A stretch of 64,000 nucleotides of DNA from Clostridiaceae bacterium (GTDB lineage: Bacteria; Bacillota; Clostridia; Lachnospirales; Lachnospiraceae). Both the position numbers and the translations under genes were made by a program. The stretch covers positions 181,215 through 245,214 of the forward strand of contig CABIXM010000001.1 of the NCBI GenBank assembly GCA_902362725.1. Direction: 5' to 3'. Below, piece after piece: positions 33,855 to 43,384 of this stretch. The notes below the pieces were generated by a model. That model saw nothing but the letters and a program-made list of their open reading frames with translations. It was not told the origin of the DNA and searched no databases. Every line of letters begins with the position of its first letter. The stretch's first letter is position 1.

Positions 33855-35468
33855 ATGTATAAGGTATTGCTGGTGGACGATGAGGCTCTGACCCGCGAGG
33901 CGATCGGCGAAAATATTCCATGGGGGGAACTGGGATTTGAGCTGGTGGAGGCTTGCGAGAACGGGCGGGACGCCATGGAGGCCATCCGTCAGAAAAAGCC
34001 GGATCTGGTGCTGACGGATATCTGCATGCCCTATGTGGACGGCATTGAGCTGGCGCGCTATATCTTTGAGAACTGTCCGGATACCAGGACGATTATCATC
34101 AGCGGCTACGATGAATTCGAGTACGCCAAGCAGGCGGTGCGTTATCAGGTTATGGAATATATCCTGAAGCCGATTACGCCCTCGGAGCTGACCGGGGTGC
34201 TTTTGAAAGCGAAGGAACGCCTGGAGGAGGCACGAGCCAAACGAACTACATTAAAGAAATTAAAAGGGGCCTATCAGAGCAACAGGCCTCTTTTGCGCGG
34301 GCGTTTCCTGAACAGTCTTCTGCGCGGGGACGAGGGAACGGAGGACCTGGAAGAGAAGATGAAGGATTTGGATATTTCTCTGCCGGGTTCCTTCTATAAT
34401 ACGGCCATTGTGGAGGGCGACGATCTGTCGCCGTTCCTGAATCAGTATCCGGGCGTCCGGGAGGAGCTGGCCTTATTTTCCATCTATAATATTACCCAGG
34501 AACTGGTGGAGCAGAAAGGGCTGGGCGTGGTGTTTCAGAACATGGACGCCCGGACTGTGATCATCTTCTGCGGGGATACGAAGAAAGAACTGGACGGGAA
34601 GATGGAAGAGACACTGACGGAGATCCGGAAGACCGTAAAAGAGCTGCTGCTTATCGATACCACCATCGGCGTGGGTGAGGATGTGACGGATCTGATGAAG
34701 CTCTATCAGTCCTTCGAGAAGGCCAGGGCGGCCCTGGAGCTGAAATGGCTGCTGGGCGGCGCCCAGATACTCTGGTCCGGCATGCTGGACGCGCGCAAGA
34801 GCGCTCCGGTGGATGTGCCCCACTGGGCGGAGCGGGTGCTGACGGCTGTCAAGGCCAGCGATTCGGCTGCGATCGAGACCGAGATCCGGGGCTTCGCCCA
34901 GGAGCTGCGGGAGCGTCGGACGAACCGGACCCGCGCCATCATTTACATGCAGAATCTGCTTCTGAGCGTGGTGAACAGCGCCGATCTGGAGGAGGAGCAG
35001 GAGAACGAGATTTATAAAGAGGAAAAAGAGCTGATGAACCGGCTCTATACCTATGAGCGGCTCCGGAACATGTCCACGGACATCATTGCCATCTGTGAGA
35101 GTATCTCAAGACTTCTGAATGAGCAGCGGGACAGCTACGGCAAAAAGCAGGCCGGCCGGGCCATGGAATATATCGAGCATAATTACATGAAGTCTGACGT
35201 GACACTGAATTCAGTCTGCACCTATCTGGCCATGAGCACCAGCTATTTCAGCACCATGTTCAAGACCCATACCGGCGAGACCTTTATCGAGGCCCTGACC
35301 CGGAAGCGGATGGAGAAGGCGAAGCAGCTCCTGGAAAATACGTCTAAGCGGGCCTATGAGGTGGCCGGGGAGGTGGGCTTCTCCGATCCCCATTATTTCA
35401 GCGTGGCCTTTAAGAAGGCCACCGGCAAGACCCCCACGGAGTACGCGAAGGAGAAACGGAAGAAATGA
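33855..35468 (+). CDS. Response regulator, YesN/AraC type
   Basis: A 537-residue response regulator: a receiver domain at the N-terminus (YKVLLVDDEALTREAI, phosphoacceptor Asp in LVLTDICMPYVDG, Lys in YILKPITPSEL), a central region of about 300 residues, and a C-terminal AraC double HTH (from about residue 435: MEYIEHNYMKSDVTLNSVCT to TGKTPTEYAKEKR). It pairs with the histidine kinase that overlaps its stop by 4 bp. The two direct repeats at 38316-38345 are the best candidate operators. ATG 33855 follows a GGGGGAAAG site. Confidence 0.9.
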   Translation: MYKVLLVDDEALTREAIGENIPWGELGFELVEACENGRDAMEAIRQKKPDLVLTDICMPYVDGIELARYIFENCPDTRTIIISGYDEFEYAKQAVRYQVMEYILKPITPSELTGVLLKAKERLEEARAKRTTLKKLKGAYQSNRPLLRGRFLNSLLRGDEGTEDLEEKMKDLDISLPGSFYNTAIVEGDDLSPFLNQYPGVREELALFSIYNITQELVEQKGLGVVFQNMDARTVIIFCGDTKKELDGKMEETLTEIRKTVKELLLIDTTIGVGEDVTDLMKLYQSFEKARAALELKWLLGGAQILWSGMLDARKSAPVDVPHWAERVLTAVKASDSAAIETEIRGFAQELRERRTNRTRAIIYMQNLLLSVVNSADLEEEQENEIYKEEKELMNRLYTYERLRNMSTDIIAICESISRLLNEQRDSYGKKQAGRAMEYIEHNYMKSDVTLNSVCTYLAMSTSYFSTMFKTHTGETFIEALTRKRMEKAKQLLENTSKRAYEVAGEVGFSDPHYFSVAFKKATGKTPTEYAKEKRKK

Positions 35469-37249
35469 AAAAGAATCTGCTGATGCGTTTTCACAGTATC
35501 CGTACATCCATCATCGCGGCTTTCAGCGTGCTGATTGTCTTTGCGCTGCTGACCTATCTGCTGATTTCGCTGAAGTACACAGAGGATACAATTCTGAAAA
35601 ATTCCCAGGAATATACTGCGCAGCTCATCGGCCAGGTAAACAACGATATCGATTCCTACATGAATTATATGGAAAATATTTCCTATATCGTGTCCAGCAA
35701 TTACGACGTCCGGGATTATCTCTTCACAGAGAACTTAAGCGACGAGCGGGCACAGGAGCTGCGGGATCGAATTACCACCGTGTTCCGGACTGTGGTGGAT
35801 ACCCGCGGCGACATCACGAATATAGCGCTGCTGCCTGAGGATCGGGCTCCGGTCATCAACGATGGGGAAGCGGAGCTGAATCCCTATATCCGGGTGAGCG
35901 GACTGTCCTGGTATCAGGAGGCCCTGGAGCTTGACGGTCAGGCGGCCATCTCCTCCTCCCATGTGCAGAACGCGGTGCGGGACAAGTATGACTGGGTCGT
36001 AACTTTAAGCCGGAGCATCACCAATAAGGCCAATCCCGGTGTCTGCGGCGTCTTTTTCGTGGATCTGAATTACAACTCCATCCGGGAGCTGTGCGAGCGT
36101 ATCAGCCTGGGCAATAAGGGCTATATTTATATTCTGGACAAGGACGGAAGTATCGTCTACCATCCCCAGCAGCAGCTGATCTACAGCGGCATGAAGCATG
36201 AACGGATTTCTGAGGTTATGGACAGCACGGCTTCCTCTTTCCTGACGGAGGACGGGAAGCTGTACACCATCTCCCGGTCGGAGGCCACCGGCTGGACCGT
36301 GGTGGGCGTCTCCAATGTGGCGGAGCTGATGGCAGACGCGGACGCGGCCCGGCTGATCTACGTGGTAATGGCCCTGGTGCTCTTTCTTGTGGCATTGGCT
36401 CTGGCCTATCTACTTTCCAGCGCCATCACGCGGCCCATCAAGGGCCTGGAGCGTTCCATGAAGGAGGTGGAGCGGGGCAATTTCAGCAATGCGGCCCTGG
36501 AGGTCCGGGACGGCAATGAGATCGGCTCCCTGACCCGCAGCTTCAATATTATGACCGAAGAGATCCAGAACCTGATGCACCAGACCGAGCGGGAGCAGCG
36601 GGCCAAGCGCAAGTACGAGCTGAAGGCGCTCCAGTCCCAGATTAGTCCCCATTTCCTGTATAATACCCTGGATTCCATCATCTGGATGGCGGAATGGGGG
36701 AAGAATAAAGAGGTTGTGACCATGACGTCCTCCCTGGCCAGACTGCTCCGGCGGACCATCAGCAACGAACAGGAGCTGGTGACCATCGGCGAGGAGATTG
36801 ACTGCACCGGGGCCTACCTGACTATCCAGAAAATGCGATATAAGGACAAGCTGGAATATTCCATTTCCATCGAAGACGACATAAAAGAGGAAAAAATTGT
36901 AAAATTATTGCTGCAGCCTCTGGTGGAAAACGCCATTTACCATGGCATCAAATATAAAGAAGGAAAAGGTACCATCGAAATCCGGGGCTTCCGGAAGGGC
37001 GGCCTCATTCAGCTGGAGGTGGAGGACGACGGCATCGGCATGGACGCCGAGGCCCTGGCCCACATCTTCGAGAAGCACGTCCGGGACACCAAATCAAACG
37101 GCGTGGGCGTCTCCAATGTGAATGAGCGCATCCGGCTGTTCTATGGCCCGGAATACGGGCTCCGGTACGAGAGCGAGCCGGGCAGGGGAACCTGCGCCAT
37201 CGTGGTGATTCCGGCGGGAAAGGACGTGGCGGCAGTTGAAAATGAGTAA
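35465..37249 (+). CDS. Sensor histidine kinase, YesM/LytS-like HisKA-type (His_kinase PF06580)
   Basis: A 594-residue membrane kinase with a first membrane segment (about residues 13-32), a dCache-type extracellular domain (to about 295), a second segment (YVVMALVLFLVALALAYLL) and a HAMP domain (ITRPIKGLERSM). The catalytic part follows, with the phosphorylated His in QSQISPHFLYNTLDSI and ATP-binding boxes LVENAIYHGIKYK, VEDDGIGMD and GVGVSNVNERI. Its neighbours are the response regulator upstream and a membrane-anchored sugar-binding protein downstream with an 8-bp overlap, suggesting a three-part sugar-sensing module. Confidence 0.92.
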   Translation: MKKNLLMRFHSIRTSIIAAFSVLIVFALLTYLLISLKYTEDTILKNSQEYTAQLIGQVNNDIDSYMNYMENISYIVSSNYDVRDYLFTENLSDERAQELRDRITTVFRTVVDTRGDITNIALLPEDRAPVINDGEAELNPYIRVSGLSWYQEALELDGQAAISSSHVQNAVRDKYDWVVTLSRSITNKANPGVCGVFFVDLNYNSIRELCERISLGNKGYIYILDKDGSIVYHPQQQLIYSGMKHERISEVMDSTASSFLTEDGKLYTISRSEATGWTVVGVSNVAELMADADAARLIYVVMALVLFLVALALAYLLSSAITRPIKGLERSMKEVERGNFSNAALEVRDGNEIGSLTRSFNIMTEEIQNLMHQTEREQRAKRKYELKALQSQISPHFLYNTLDSIIWMAEWGKNKEVVTMTSSLARLLRRTISNEQELVTIGEEIDCTGAYLTIQKMRYKDKLEYSISIEDDIKEEKIVKLLLQPLVENAIYHGIKYKEGKGTIEIRGFRKGGLIQLEVEDDGIGMDAEALAHIFEKHVRDTKSNGVGVSNVNERIRLFYGPEYGLRYESEPGRGTCAIVVIPAGKDVAAVENE

Positions 37250-38219
37250 GAAAAGAGCGAGACTTTTTCTGATTGCCGGAACGACCCTGATCGTGCTGGC
37301 AGGAAGTCTCTGGTACTGGAAAAAGAGCCGGGACGCGGCCAGACCCCTGAATATCGTACTGATTCAGAAGGCGCTGGATGATACGGATTTCTGGACCTCA
37401 GTGTATCTGGGCGGCCAGACCGCGGCGGAGGAATATAATGTGAACCTGACCGTGGAGGGCCCGGAAAATGAGCGGGAGATCGACGCACAGAACCAGATGA
37501 TTCTCGACGCCATTGCCGCCCGGCCCGACGCCATCGTACTCTGTCCCTGCAGTACAGATCAGACAGTCCCTTACGCGGAGCAGATCGAACAGGCCGGTAT
37601 CCGGCTGGTGCTGGCGGATTCTACCATGGATCAGCCCATGGGCAGCGCGGTAGTGGCTACGGACAACTACGCAGCCGGGTATAAGCTTGGAAGTTATATG
37701 AAGCAATTTGTGAAAGCAGACAGCGTCATCGGAATCGTGGGCCATGTGAAGGGCAGCTCCACGGCGGTGGGCCGGGAGGCCGGCTTCCGGGCGGGCCTGG
37801 GAGAAGCCGGGACGCAGGTGGCGGAGATCGTTTTCTGTGATTCCGATTCAGATAAGGCTTATGAGCAGACAAAAGATCTTCTGAAGAAATATCCATCCAT
37901 GGATCTCATCGTGGGGCTGAACGAGTATTCCGCTGTTGGCGCGGCCCGGGCAGTCCGGAATCAGGGAAAGACCGGAACTATCCACATGGGCAGCATCGAC
38001 AGCTCCATCAAACAGATCCAGTTCCTGGAATCTGGCGTCTTTGACGCGCTGGTGGTTCAGAAGCCCTTTAACATGGGATACCTGAGCGTGGAGACTGCGG
38101 TGGACGTGACGCGCGGACGGAAGACCGAGACCAGCATCGACTCCGGTTCGGAGCTGATCACAAAAGAGAATATGTATACCCAGGAGAACCAGAAGCTGCT
38201 CTTCCCGGTGACGAAATAA
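37242..38219 (+). CDS. Membrane-anchored periplasmic-binding-protein-like sugar sensor
   Basis: A 325-residue protein with one N-terminal membrane anchor (ARLFLIAGTTLIVLAGSLWYW) and no lipobox, followed by a type I sugar-binding domain of the RbsB class (NIVLIQKALDDTDFWTSVY, DAIVLCPCSTDQT, VVATDNYAAGYKLG, IGIVGHVKGSSTAVGREAGF, DLIVGLNEYSAVGAARAV). Such proteins next to YesM-type kinases can present bound sugar to the sensor domain, rather than serve transport. That role is inferred from position and anchor type. It is followed by a terminator and then the importer operon. Confidence 0.85.
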   Translation: MSKKRARLFLIAGTTLIVLAGSLWYWKKSRDAARPLNIVLIQKALDDTDFWTSVYLGGQTAAEEYNVNLTVEGPENEREIDAQNQMILDAIAARPDAIVLCPCSTDQTVPYAEQIEQAGIRLVLADSTMDQPMGSAVVATDNYAAGYKLGSYMKQFVKADSVIGIVGHVKGSSTAVGREAGFRAGLGEAGTQVAEIVFCDSDSDKAYEQTKDLLKKYPSMDLIVGLNEYSAVGAARAVRNQGKTGTIHMGSIDSSIKQIQFLESGVFDALVVQKPFNMGYLSVETAVDVTRGRKTETSIDSGSELITKENMYTQENQKLLFPVTK

Positions 38220-38228
38220 AGGTTTAGC

Positions 38229-38256
38229 AGGCCCGGCGCGTATGCGCCGGGCTTGT
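38229..38256 (+). terminator. Hairpin terminator after the sensor operon
   Basis: GCCCGGCGC (38231-38239) pairs with GCGCCGGGC (38244-38252), a very GC-rich 9-bp stem with a short TTGTT tail. Confidence 0.7.
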
Positions 38257-38315
38257 TAAATCTTTGTTTATGTTGGAAAATAGTAGATTTTTACCCTATT
38301 CGCGTTGATTTAAAG

Positions 38316-38345
38316 AAGATTTTCAACTTTTCCAAAAAGATTTTC
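38316..38345 (+). promoter_or_regulatory. Direct repeats AAGATTTTC, candidate response-regulator site
   Basis: AAGATTTTC at 38316-38324 and again at 38337-38345 are offset by 21 bases (two helical turns). They end 2 bases before the -35 of the importer promoter, a typical activator position for AraC-type regulators. Confidence 0.6.
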
Positions 38346-38347
38346 TA

Positions 38348-38376
38348 TTACTTTATTCATATTTTGGACATATAAT
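38348..38376 (+). promoter_or_regulatory. Promoter of the sugar ABC importer operon
   Basis: TTACTT (38348-38353), 17-bp spacer, TATAAT (38371-38376). The -35 is poor and fits an activator-dependent promoter; a roughly 100-nt leader precedes the first permease. Confidence 0.55.
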
Positions 38377-38482
38377 AGTCATAGATTGACAGAGCGGACA
38401 AGACTGAAGAAATGGTTGTTCCGTTCCTTTTGTCTCTTATGGGGTGAGACGGGGGAGCAGTCAGAAGTTAGGAGGAAGGAAA

Positions 38483-39484
38483 GTGGAGAAGATAAAGGAA
38501 AATGCGTTCGTCAAGAAAATTGGCTTTAACACATTGGTTCTGCTGTGTGTTATGGTGGTGCTGTACATACTGTTTGCCATTGCGACGCCGCTGATTAAGA
38601 CAAATGCAAGTTTTGTAAGTTATTCTCGAATCGTAAGTGCTCTGAACTACGCTTACTTTTTAGGATTTCTTGCATTGGGTGTAACATTCGTAATTGCGAC
38701 AGGAGGTATCGATTTCTCGATTGGACCGGTGATGTTCTGCTCAGCACTGATTTCCGGATACCTGCTGACTCTGAAAGGAGTTCCGCTTCCGGTATGTCTG
38801 CTGGTGAGCATTCTGGTAGGAACCATCTTCGGTATCATCAATGGCTTCCTGGTAGCTTACGCAGGACTGCCTTCCTTCATCACCTCCATGGCGAGCATGA
38901 TGATTGCCAAGGGCGTCGGCTCCGTATTTACCAAGACACAGTCTGTCAGCTGGCCCCAGTCAGCAGACGCCAACGGCTGGTTCCGTAATCTGGTTAAGAT
39001 GAAAGTAAACGGCGTGGATATCCCGACCGGCCTTATCTATCTGGTTATCGGCGCGGTTATCTGCTCCATTATTTTAAATAAGACAAAAGCCGGAAGATAC
39101 ATTCTCTGTATCGGAAGCAACCGCGAGGCGGTTCGTCTGTCCGGTGTAAATACAAAGAAATGGGAAATGCTTGCCTACATCATCTGTGGCCTGCTGGCAG
39201 GACTTGCAGCTATCTTCTATGTAGGAGCATACACCACCGTTCAGCCGGGTCTGGGCGATACCTTCAACAACGAGGCAATCGCGGGCTGCGTAATGGGCGG
39301 TACCTCCATGACCGGTGGCGTGGCATCCATCGCCGGAACTCTGGTAGGAGTTCTGATTATAGCCCTTCTGCAGGAAGGAATCCTGGCTATGGGATTCCAG
39401 ATCAATTATCAGTATATCATTACTGGTATCATCGTACTGGTGGTTGTTTACGCTGACCTTAGAAGCCGGCGCAGACGGAATTAA
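38483..39484 (+). CDS. Sugar ABC transporter permease (RbsC-like), first
   Basis: A 333-residue polytopic permease of the ribose/galactose type (about 9-10 membrane segments), with FVIATGGIDFSIGPVMF, the GIINGFLVAYAGLPSFITSM segment and GSNREAVRLSGVNTKKWEM coupling loop. It is one of two non-identical permeases flanking the ATPase gene. The start is GTG 38483, fixed by GGAGGAAGG at 38471-38479. The second permease at 41013 differs enough to suggest a heterodimer. Confidence 0.9.
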   Translation: MEKIKENAFVKKIGFNTLVLLCVMVVLYILFAIATPLIKTNASFVSYSRIVSALNYAYFLGFLALGVTFVIATGGIDFSIGPVMFCSALISGYLLTLKGVPLPVCLLVSILVGTIFGIINGFLVAYAGLPSFITSMASMMIAKGVGSVFTKTQSVSWPQSADANGWFRNLVKMKVNGVDIPTGLIYLVIGAVICSIILNKTKAGRYILCIGSNREAVRLSGVNTKKWEMLAYIICGLLAGLAAIFYVGAYTTVQPGLGDTFNNEAIAGCVMGGTSMTGGVASIAGTLVGVLIIALLQEGILAMGFQINYQYIITGIIVLVVVYADLRSRRRRN

Positions 39485-39504
39485 TCGGAAGGGGGAAGCG
39501 AAAA

Positions 39505-40998
39505 ATGGGTGACGTAATTTTAACCATGAAGGGAATTGACAAGTCGTTCCCCGGCGTACATGCGCTGGATCACGTAGACCTGGAGGTCCGCAAGGGAGAG
39601 GTTCACGCCCTGATGGGTGAGAACGGAGCGGGCAAGTCAACTCTGATGAAGGTTCTGACAGGTATTTACCATAAGGATGCGGGAACCATTACCTACGAGG
39701 GTAAGGAAGTAGAATTCACCAATCCGAGAGAGGCCCAGGATGCAGGTATCGTTATCGTGCATCAGGAGCTGAACATGATGGGTCATCTGACCGTAGCTCA
39801 GAACATTTTTATCGGCCGTGAGTACATGAACGGAAAGCTCATCGACGATAAGAAGATGAATGAAGAAGCAAAGAAGCTGTTCGATCAGCTTGGTATCAAT
39901 ATCGACCCGAAGGAGACCATGAGCCGCCTGACAGTCGGAAAGCAGCAGATGTGCGAGATCGCGAAGGCTATCTCCCACGACGCAAAGGTTATTATCTTCG
40001 ACGAGCCGTCAGCGGCGCTGACCGAGGCAGAGATCGAGGAGTTGTTCAAGATTATCCGCGACCTGCGCGACAAGCAGATGGGTATCGTATATATCTCACA
40101 CCGTATGGACGAGATTAAGGTTATCACAGACCGTGTAACCGTTATGCGTGACGGCGGATATGTAGGAACCCTGATTACCAAGGATTCCACCAAGGACGAC
40201 ATCATCAACATGATGGTTGGCCGTGTTATCTATGAGGACCCGAAGACAGAAAGCCAGGTTGCGCCGGACGCGCCGGTAGTTCTGAAGGTAGAGCACCTGA
40301 ATGCGGGAAGAATGGTAAAGGATGTAAGCTTCGAGCTTCATAAGGGCGAAATCCTCGGCTTCTCCGGACTGATGGGCGCGGGTCGTACCGAGACAGCCAG
40401 AGCGCTGTTCGGAGCAGACCCCAAGGACAGCGGCGATATCTATGTCAATGGACAGAAGGTAGAGATCAAGACTCCGCAGGACGCTGTTAAATGCGGTATC
40501 GGTTACCTCTCCGAGGACCGTAAGCGTTTCGGTATTGTAGTAGACAAGACAGTAGCTGAGAACTCCACCATGGCTACCATGGAGAACTTCATGAAGGGTA
40601 TCTTCATTGATAAGAAAAAGGAGAAGGATGTAGCTCAGGAATATGTAGAGGCCCTGAAGACCAAGACACCCAGCGTGGATCAGCTGGTAGTCAACCTGTC
40701 CGGAGGAAACCAGCAGAAGGTGGTTATCGCCAAGTGGCTGGTAAGAAACTGTGACATCCTGATTTTCGACGAGCCTACCAGAGGTATCGACGTAGGCGCG
40801 AAGAGCGAGATTTATCACCTGATGAATGAGCTGGTAGCGGAAGGAAAATCCATTATCATGATTTCTTCAGAGATGACAGAGATTCTGCGAATGAGTGACC
40901 GTATCGTAGTCATGTGTGAGGGAAGAAAGACCGGCGAGCTGGGAATCGAAGAAGCCACACAGGAGCGGATCATGCACGCGGCAACGCTTAGAAATTAG
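39505..40998 (+). CDS. Sugar ABC transporter ATPase, double-domain (RbsA/MglA-like)
   Basis: A 497-residue protein with two ATPase domains. Domain 1 has Walker A GENGAGKSTLMKV and Walker B VIIFDEPSAAL, with signature region RLTVGKQQMCEIAKA. Domain 2 has GFSGLMGAGRTETAR and LSGGNQQKVVIAKWL with ILIFDEPTRGIDVG. In this family the second domain lacks a full Walker A and only the first hydrolyses ATP efficiently. It sits between the two permease genes. A G-rich AAGGGGGAAG site precedes the ATG. Confidence 0.93.
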   Translation: MGDVILTMKGIDKSFPGVHALDHVDLEVRKGEVHALMGENGAGKSTLMKVLTGIYHKDAGTITYEGKEVEFTNPREAQDAGIVIVHQELNMMGHLTVAQNIFIGREYMNGKLIDDKKMNEEAKKLFDQLGINIDPKETMSRLTVGKQQMCEIAKAISHDAKVIIFDEPSAALTEAEIEELFKIIRDLRDKQMGIVYISHRMDEIKVITDRVTVMRDGGYVGTLITKDSTKDDIINMMVGRVIYEDPKTESQVAPDAPVVLKVEHLNAGRMVKDVSFELHKGEILGFSGLMGAGRTETARALFGADPKDSGDIYVNGQKVEIKTPQDAVKCGIGYLSEDRKRFGIVVDKTVAENSTMATMENFMKGIFIDKKKEKDVAQEYVEALKTKTPSVDQLVVNLSGGNQQKVVIAKWLVRNCDILIFDEPTRGIDVGAKSEIYHLMNELVAEGKSIIMISSEMTEILRMSDRIVVMCEGRKTGELGIEEATQERIMHAATLRN

Positions 40999-41012
40999 GA
41001 GGGAATAAGACA

Positions 41013-42017
41013 ATGACAGACAAGAAAAACGGAAATGCTTTTACAAACAATCCGCTTGTGAGAGCGATTGGTGTACAGAAAATTGTCGTCGTGATTGTGC
41101 TGATTGCCCTGATAGCGTTCTTCAGCGCGGTAAGCCCCTCATTCCGGCAGTATTCTACACTGTTAAGTATCATGGATTATACATACTACCTGGCATTCCT
41201 TGGAATCGGCGTAACCTTCTGCCTGATTACAGGCGGTGTTGACCTTTCCATCGGAACCGGTATGTTCTGCTACGCACTGATTGGCGGATACCTGATTACA
41301 CGTCAGGGAATGCCGGTTATCGTAGGTATTCTGGCAACCCTGATTTGCGGTCTGGTAATGGGAATTATCAACGGACTGATTGTTTCCAAGGGCGGACATG
41401 CTCCGTTCCTGGCAACCCTCTGTACCATGATGATTGCCAGAGGTCTGGGCGCTATCGCCACCGGCGGAGCCAGTGTAACCTGGCCGGGCGCTACCGCACC
41501 CAACGGCTGGACCAGAAGCCTGTTCAAGCTGACAGTAGGCGAGCTCAAACTTCCCCTGTGTTTCCTGTGGGTCATGATTCTGGCAGTGGTTATGAGCATC
41601 GTGCTTAATAAGACACGTACAGGACGTTACATCATCGCCATCGGAAGTAACAAAGAGGCAACCCGCCTGTCCGGTATCAACGTAGCGAAATATCAGACTA
41701 TGGCGTATATATTCTCCGGTATCTTCACAGGACTTGCAGCGCTGGCTTACAGCTCCGCATTCCAGTCCATGGCACCCGGAGGCGGCGGTGGCGTAGAGCT
41801 GAACGCTATCGGCGGAGCTATCATCGGAGGAACATCCATGAGCGGTGGAGCCGGAAGCATCTCCGGTACTATCCTGGGAGTATTCATTATGTCCGTACTC
41901 CAGACAGGACTCCCGCTTATCGGACTTCAGGCAAACTATCAGCAGATTATCATCGGCCTGGTTCTGATTGTAGCGGTCTACATCGACGTTCTGAAGAACA
42001 AGAAGCTGGACAAATAA
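41013..42017 (+). CDS. Sugar ABC transporter permease (RbsC-like), second
   Basis: A 334-residue permease with FCLITGGVDLSIGTGMF, GIINGLIVSKGGHAPFLAT and GSNKEATRLSGINVAKYQT, similar in layout to the first permease but clearly different in sequence. AGGAGGG precedes the ATG. It is followed after 92 bp by the main binding lipoprotein gene. Confidence 0.9.
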   Translation: MTDKKNGNAFTNNPLVRAIGVQKIVVVIVLIALIAFFSAVSPSFRQYSTLLSIMDYTYYLAFLGIGVTFCLITGGVDLSIGTGMFCYALIGGYLITRQGMPVIVGILATLICGLVMGIINGLIVSKGGHAPFLATLCTMMIARGLGAIATGGASVTWPGATAPNGWTRSLFKLTVGELKLPLCFLWVMILAVVMSIVLNKTRTGRYIIAIGSNKEATRLSGINVAKYQTMAYIFSGIFTGLAALAYSSAFQSMAPGGGGGVELNAIGGAIIGGTSMSGGAGSISGTILGVFIMSVLQTGLPLIGLQANYQQIIIGLVLIVAVYIDVLKNKKLDK

Positions 42018-42109
42018 GTATCAAAAAATGATATAACGATGTGTACTGCGGCGAGCAGTTCATATAAAAAGAATCCAATAAGGAGAACTTAATAAAAGGA
42101 GGATTTTAC

Positions 42110-43270
42110 ATGAAAAAGAAGGTATTAGCAGCAATTCTTGCAGCGACAATGGTAGCAGGCCTGACCGCTTGCGGTGGTGGATCCAAGGATGCCGCAACCG
42201 ACGCACCGGCAGCAGAGGAGACCAAGGATGACGCAGCTGAGAAGACTACAGACGACGCAGCAGCGGCAGTTGACACAAGCAACATGTCTTTCGAAATCGT
42301 TTCCAAGGGTCTGCAGCATCAGTACTGGCAGGCAGTGAAGAAGGGTGTTGAGCAGAAGGCTGCAGAGCTCGGAGTTACTGTTAACTTCGTAGGTCCGGAC
42401 AGTGAGTCCAACATTTCCCAGCAGGTTCAGCAGCTTGAGAGTGCTCTGAACGCTAACCCGACAGCAGTTGGTCTGGCAGCTCTGGATACAGAATCCGTTA
42501 AGGATCTGCTTCAGAAGGCTATGGACAGCAAGATTCCGGTAATCGGATTTGACTCTGGTGTTCCGGGCGCTCCGGAAGGATCCGTACTTGCAAACTGCTC
42601 TACTGACAACTACGCAGCAGGCGCTCTGGCAGCAGAGAAGGTTTACGAGGCAGTTAAGGATCAGGTAGCTAACGCAACCGCTCCGGTTCGTGTTGGTGTA
42701 GTAGCTCAGGATGCTACTTCCGAGTCCGTTATCAACAGAGGTCTTGGCTTCATCGACAAGTTCGCTGAGCTGGCTAAGGCTGATGGCAAGACTTCTAACG
42801 TAGTTGGAAACGACAAGTACATCGCAGATTCCAAGGCTGAGAAGACCGATGGCGCTGACGTTGTTATCGACGTTCGTGTACCGGCAAGCGTTACCTCTGA
42901 GCTGTCTGCAGCAGATGCAACCGCTCTGATGAACGAGAAGGATACTATCGCAATCTACGGCTCCAACGAGCATTCCGCAAACGCTATCATCACCGCAAAT
43001 GAGAACCTGAACAAGTGCGGCGTTGGCGAGGGCAAGATCGTTGCAGCAGGCTTTGACTCTGGCGCAGCTCAGATTCAGGCAGTTAAGGATGGCGTTCTGC
43101 TTGGTTCCATTACTCAGGCTCCGGTAGCTATGGGTGAAACTCTGGTTCAGCTTCTGTACGATGCAGCTACAGGAAACACCGCAGCTGTTAAGGATACAGA
43201 TACAGGATGCCAGTGGTATACAGCAGAGAACTGCGGTGACGCAGAGATCGCACAGAACCTGTACGAGTAA
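42110..43270 (+). CDS. Sugar-binding lipoprotein of the importer
   Basis: A 386-residue lipoprotein: signal peptide with lipobox LTAC (Cys about 22), an acidic Ala/Asp/Thr-rich linker (to about residue 60), then a type I periplasmic-binding fold (FEIVSKGLQHQYWQAVKKG, IPVIGFDSGVP, VANCSTDNYAAG-like LANCSTDNYAAGALAAEK, AAGFDSGAAQIQAVKDG). Codon use (many GTT, GCT, TCC) differs from its neighbours and suggests very high expression. A strong AAAGGAGG site precedes ATG, and a terminator follows. Confidence 0.92.
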   Translation: MKKKVLAAILAATMVAGLTACGGGSKDAATDAPAAEETKDDAAEKTTDDAAAAVDTSNMSFEIVSKGLQHQYWQAVKKGVEQKAAELGVTVNFVGPDSESNISQQVQQLESALNANPTAVGLAALDTESVKDLLQKAMDSKIPVIGFDSGVPGAPEGSVLANCSTDNYAAGALAAEKVYEAVKDQVANATAPVRVGVVAQDATSESVINRGLGFIDKFAELAKADGKTSNVVGNDKYIADSKAEKTDGADVVIDVRVPASVTSELSAADATALMNEKDTIAIYGSNEHSANAIITANENLNKCGVGEGKIVAAGFDSGAAQIQAVKDGVLLGSITQAPVAMGETLVQLLYDAATGNTAAVKDTDTGCQWYTAENCGDAEIAQNLYE

Positions 43271-43311
43271 TCTGGTCAGACAGTATATCTGAAAACCAAA
43301 TAAAAATTACA

Positions 43312-43340
43312 GAGGGCACACCGGCTGGTGTGCCCTTTCT
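43312..43340 (+). terminator. Terminator after the binding lipoprotein gene
   Basis: GGGCACACC (43314-43322) pairs with GGTGTGCCC (43327-43335) with a TTTCT tail. A second GC-rich hairpin, ATGCCGGCC/GGCCGGTAT (43345-43366), follows directly and would lie in the fucU leader if transcription reads through. Confidence 0.8.
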
Positions 43341-43384
43341 AAAATATGCCGGCCTGCGGCCGGTATGGGAAAAGGAGAAGTATT

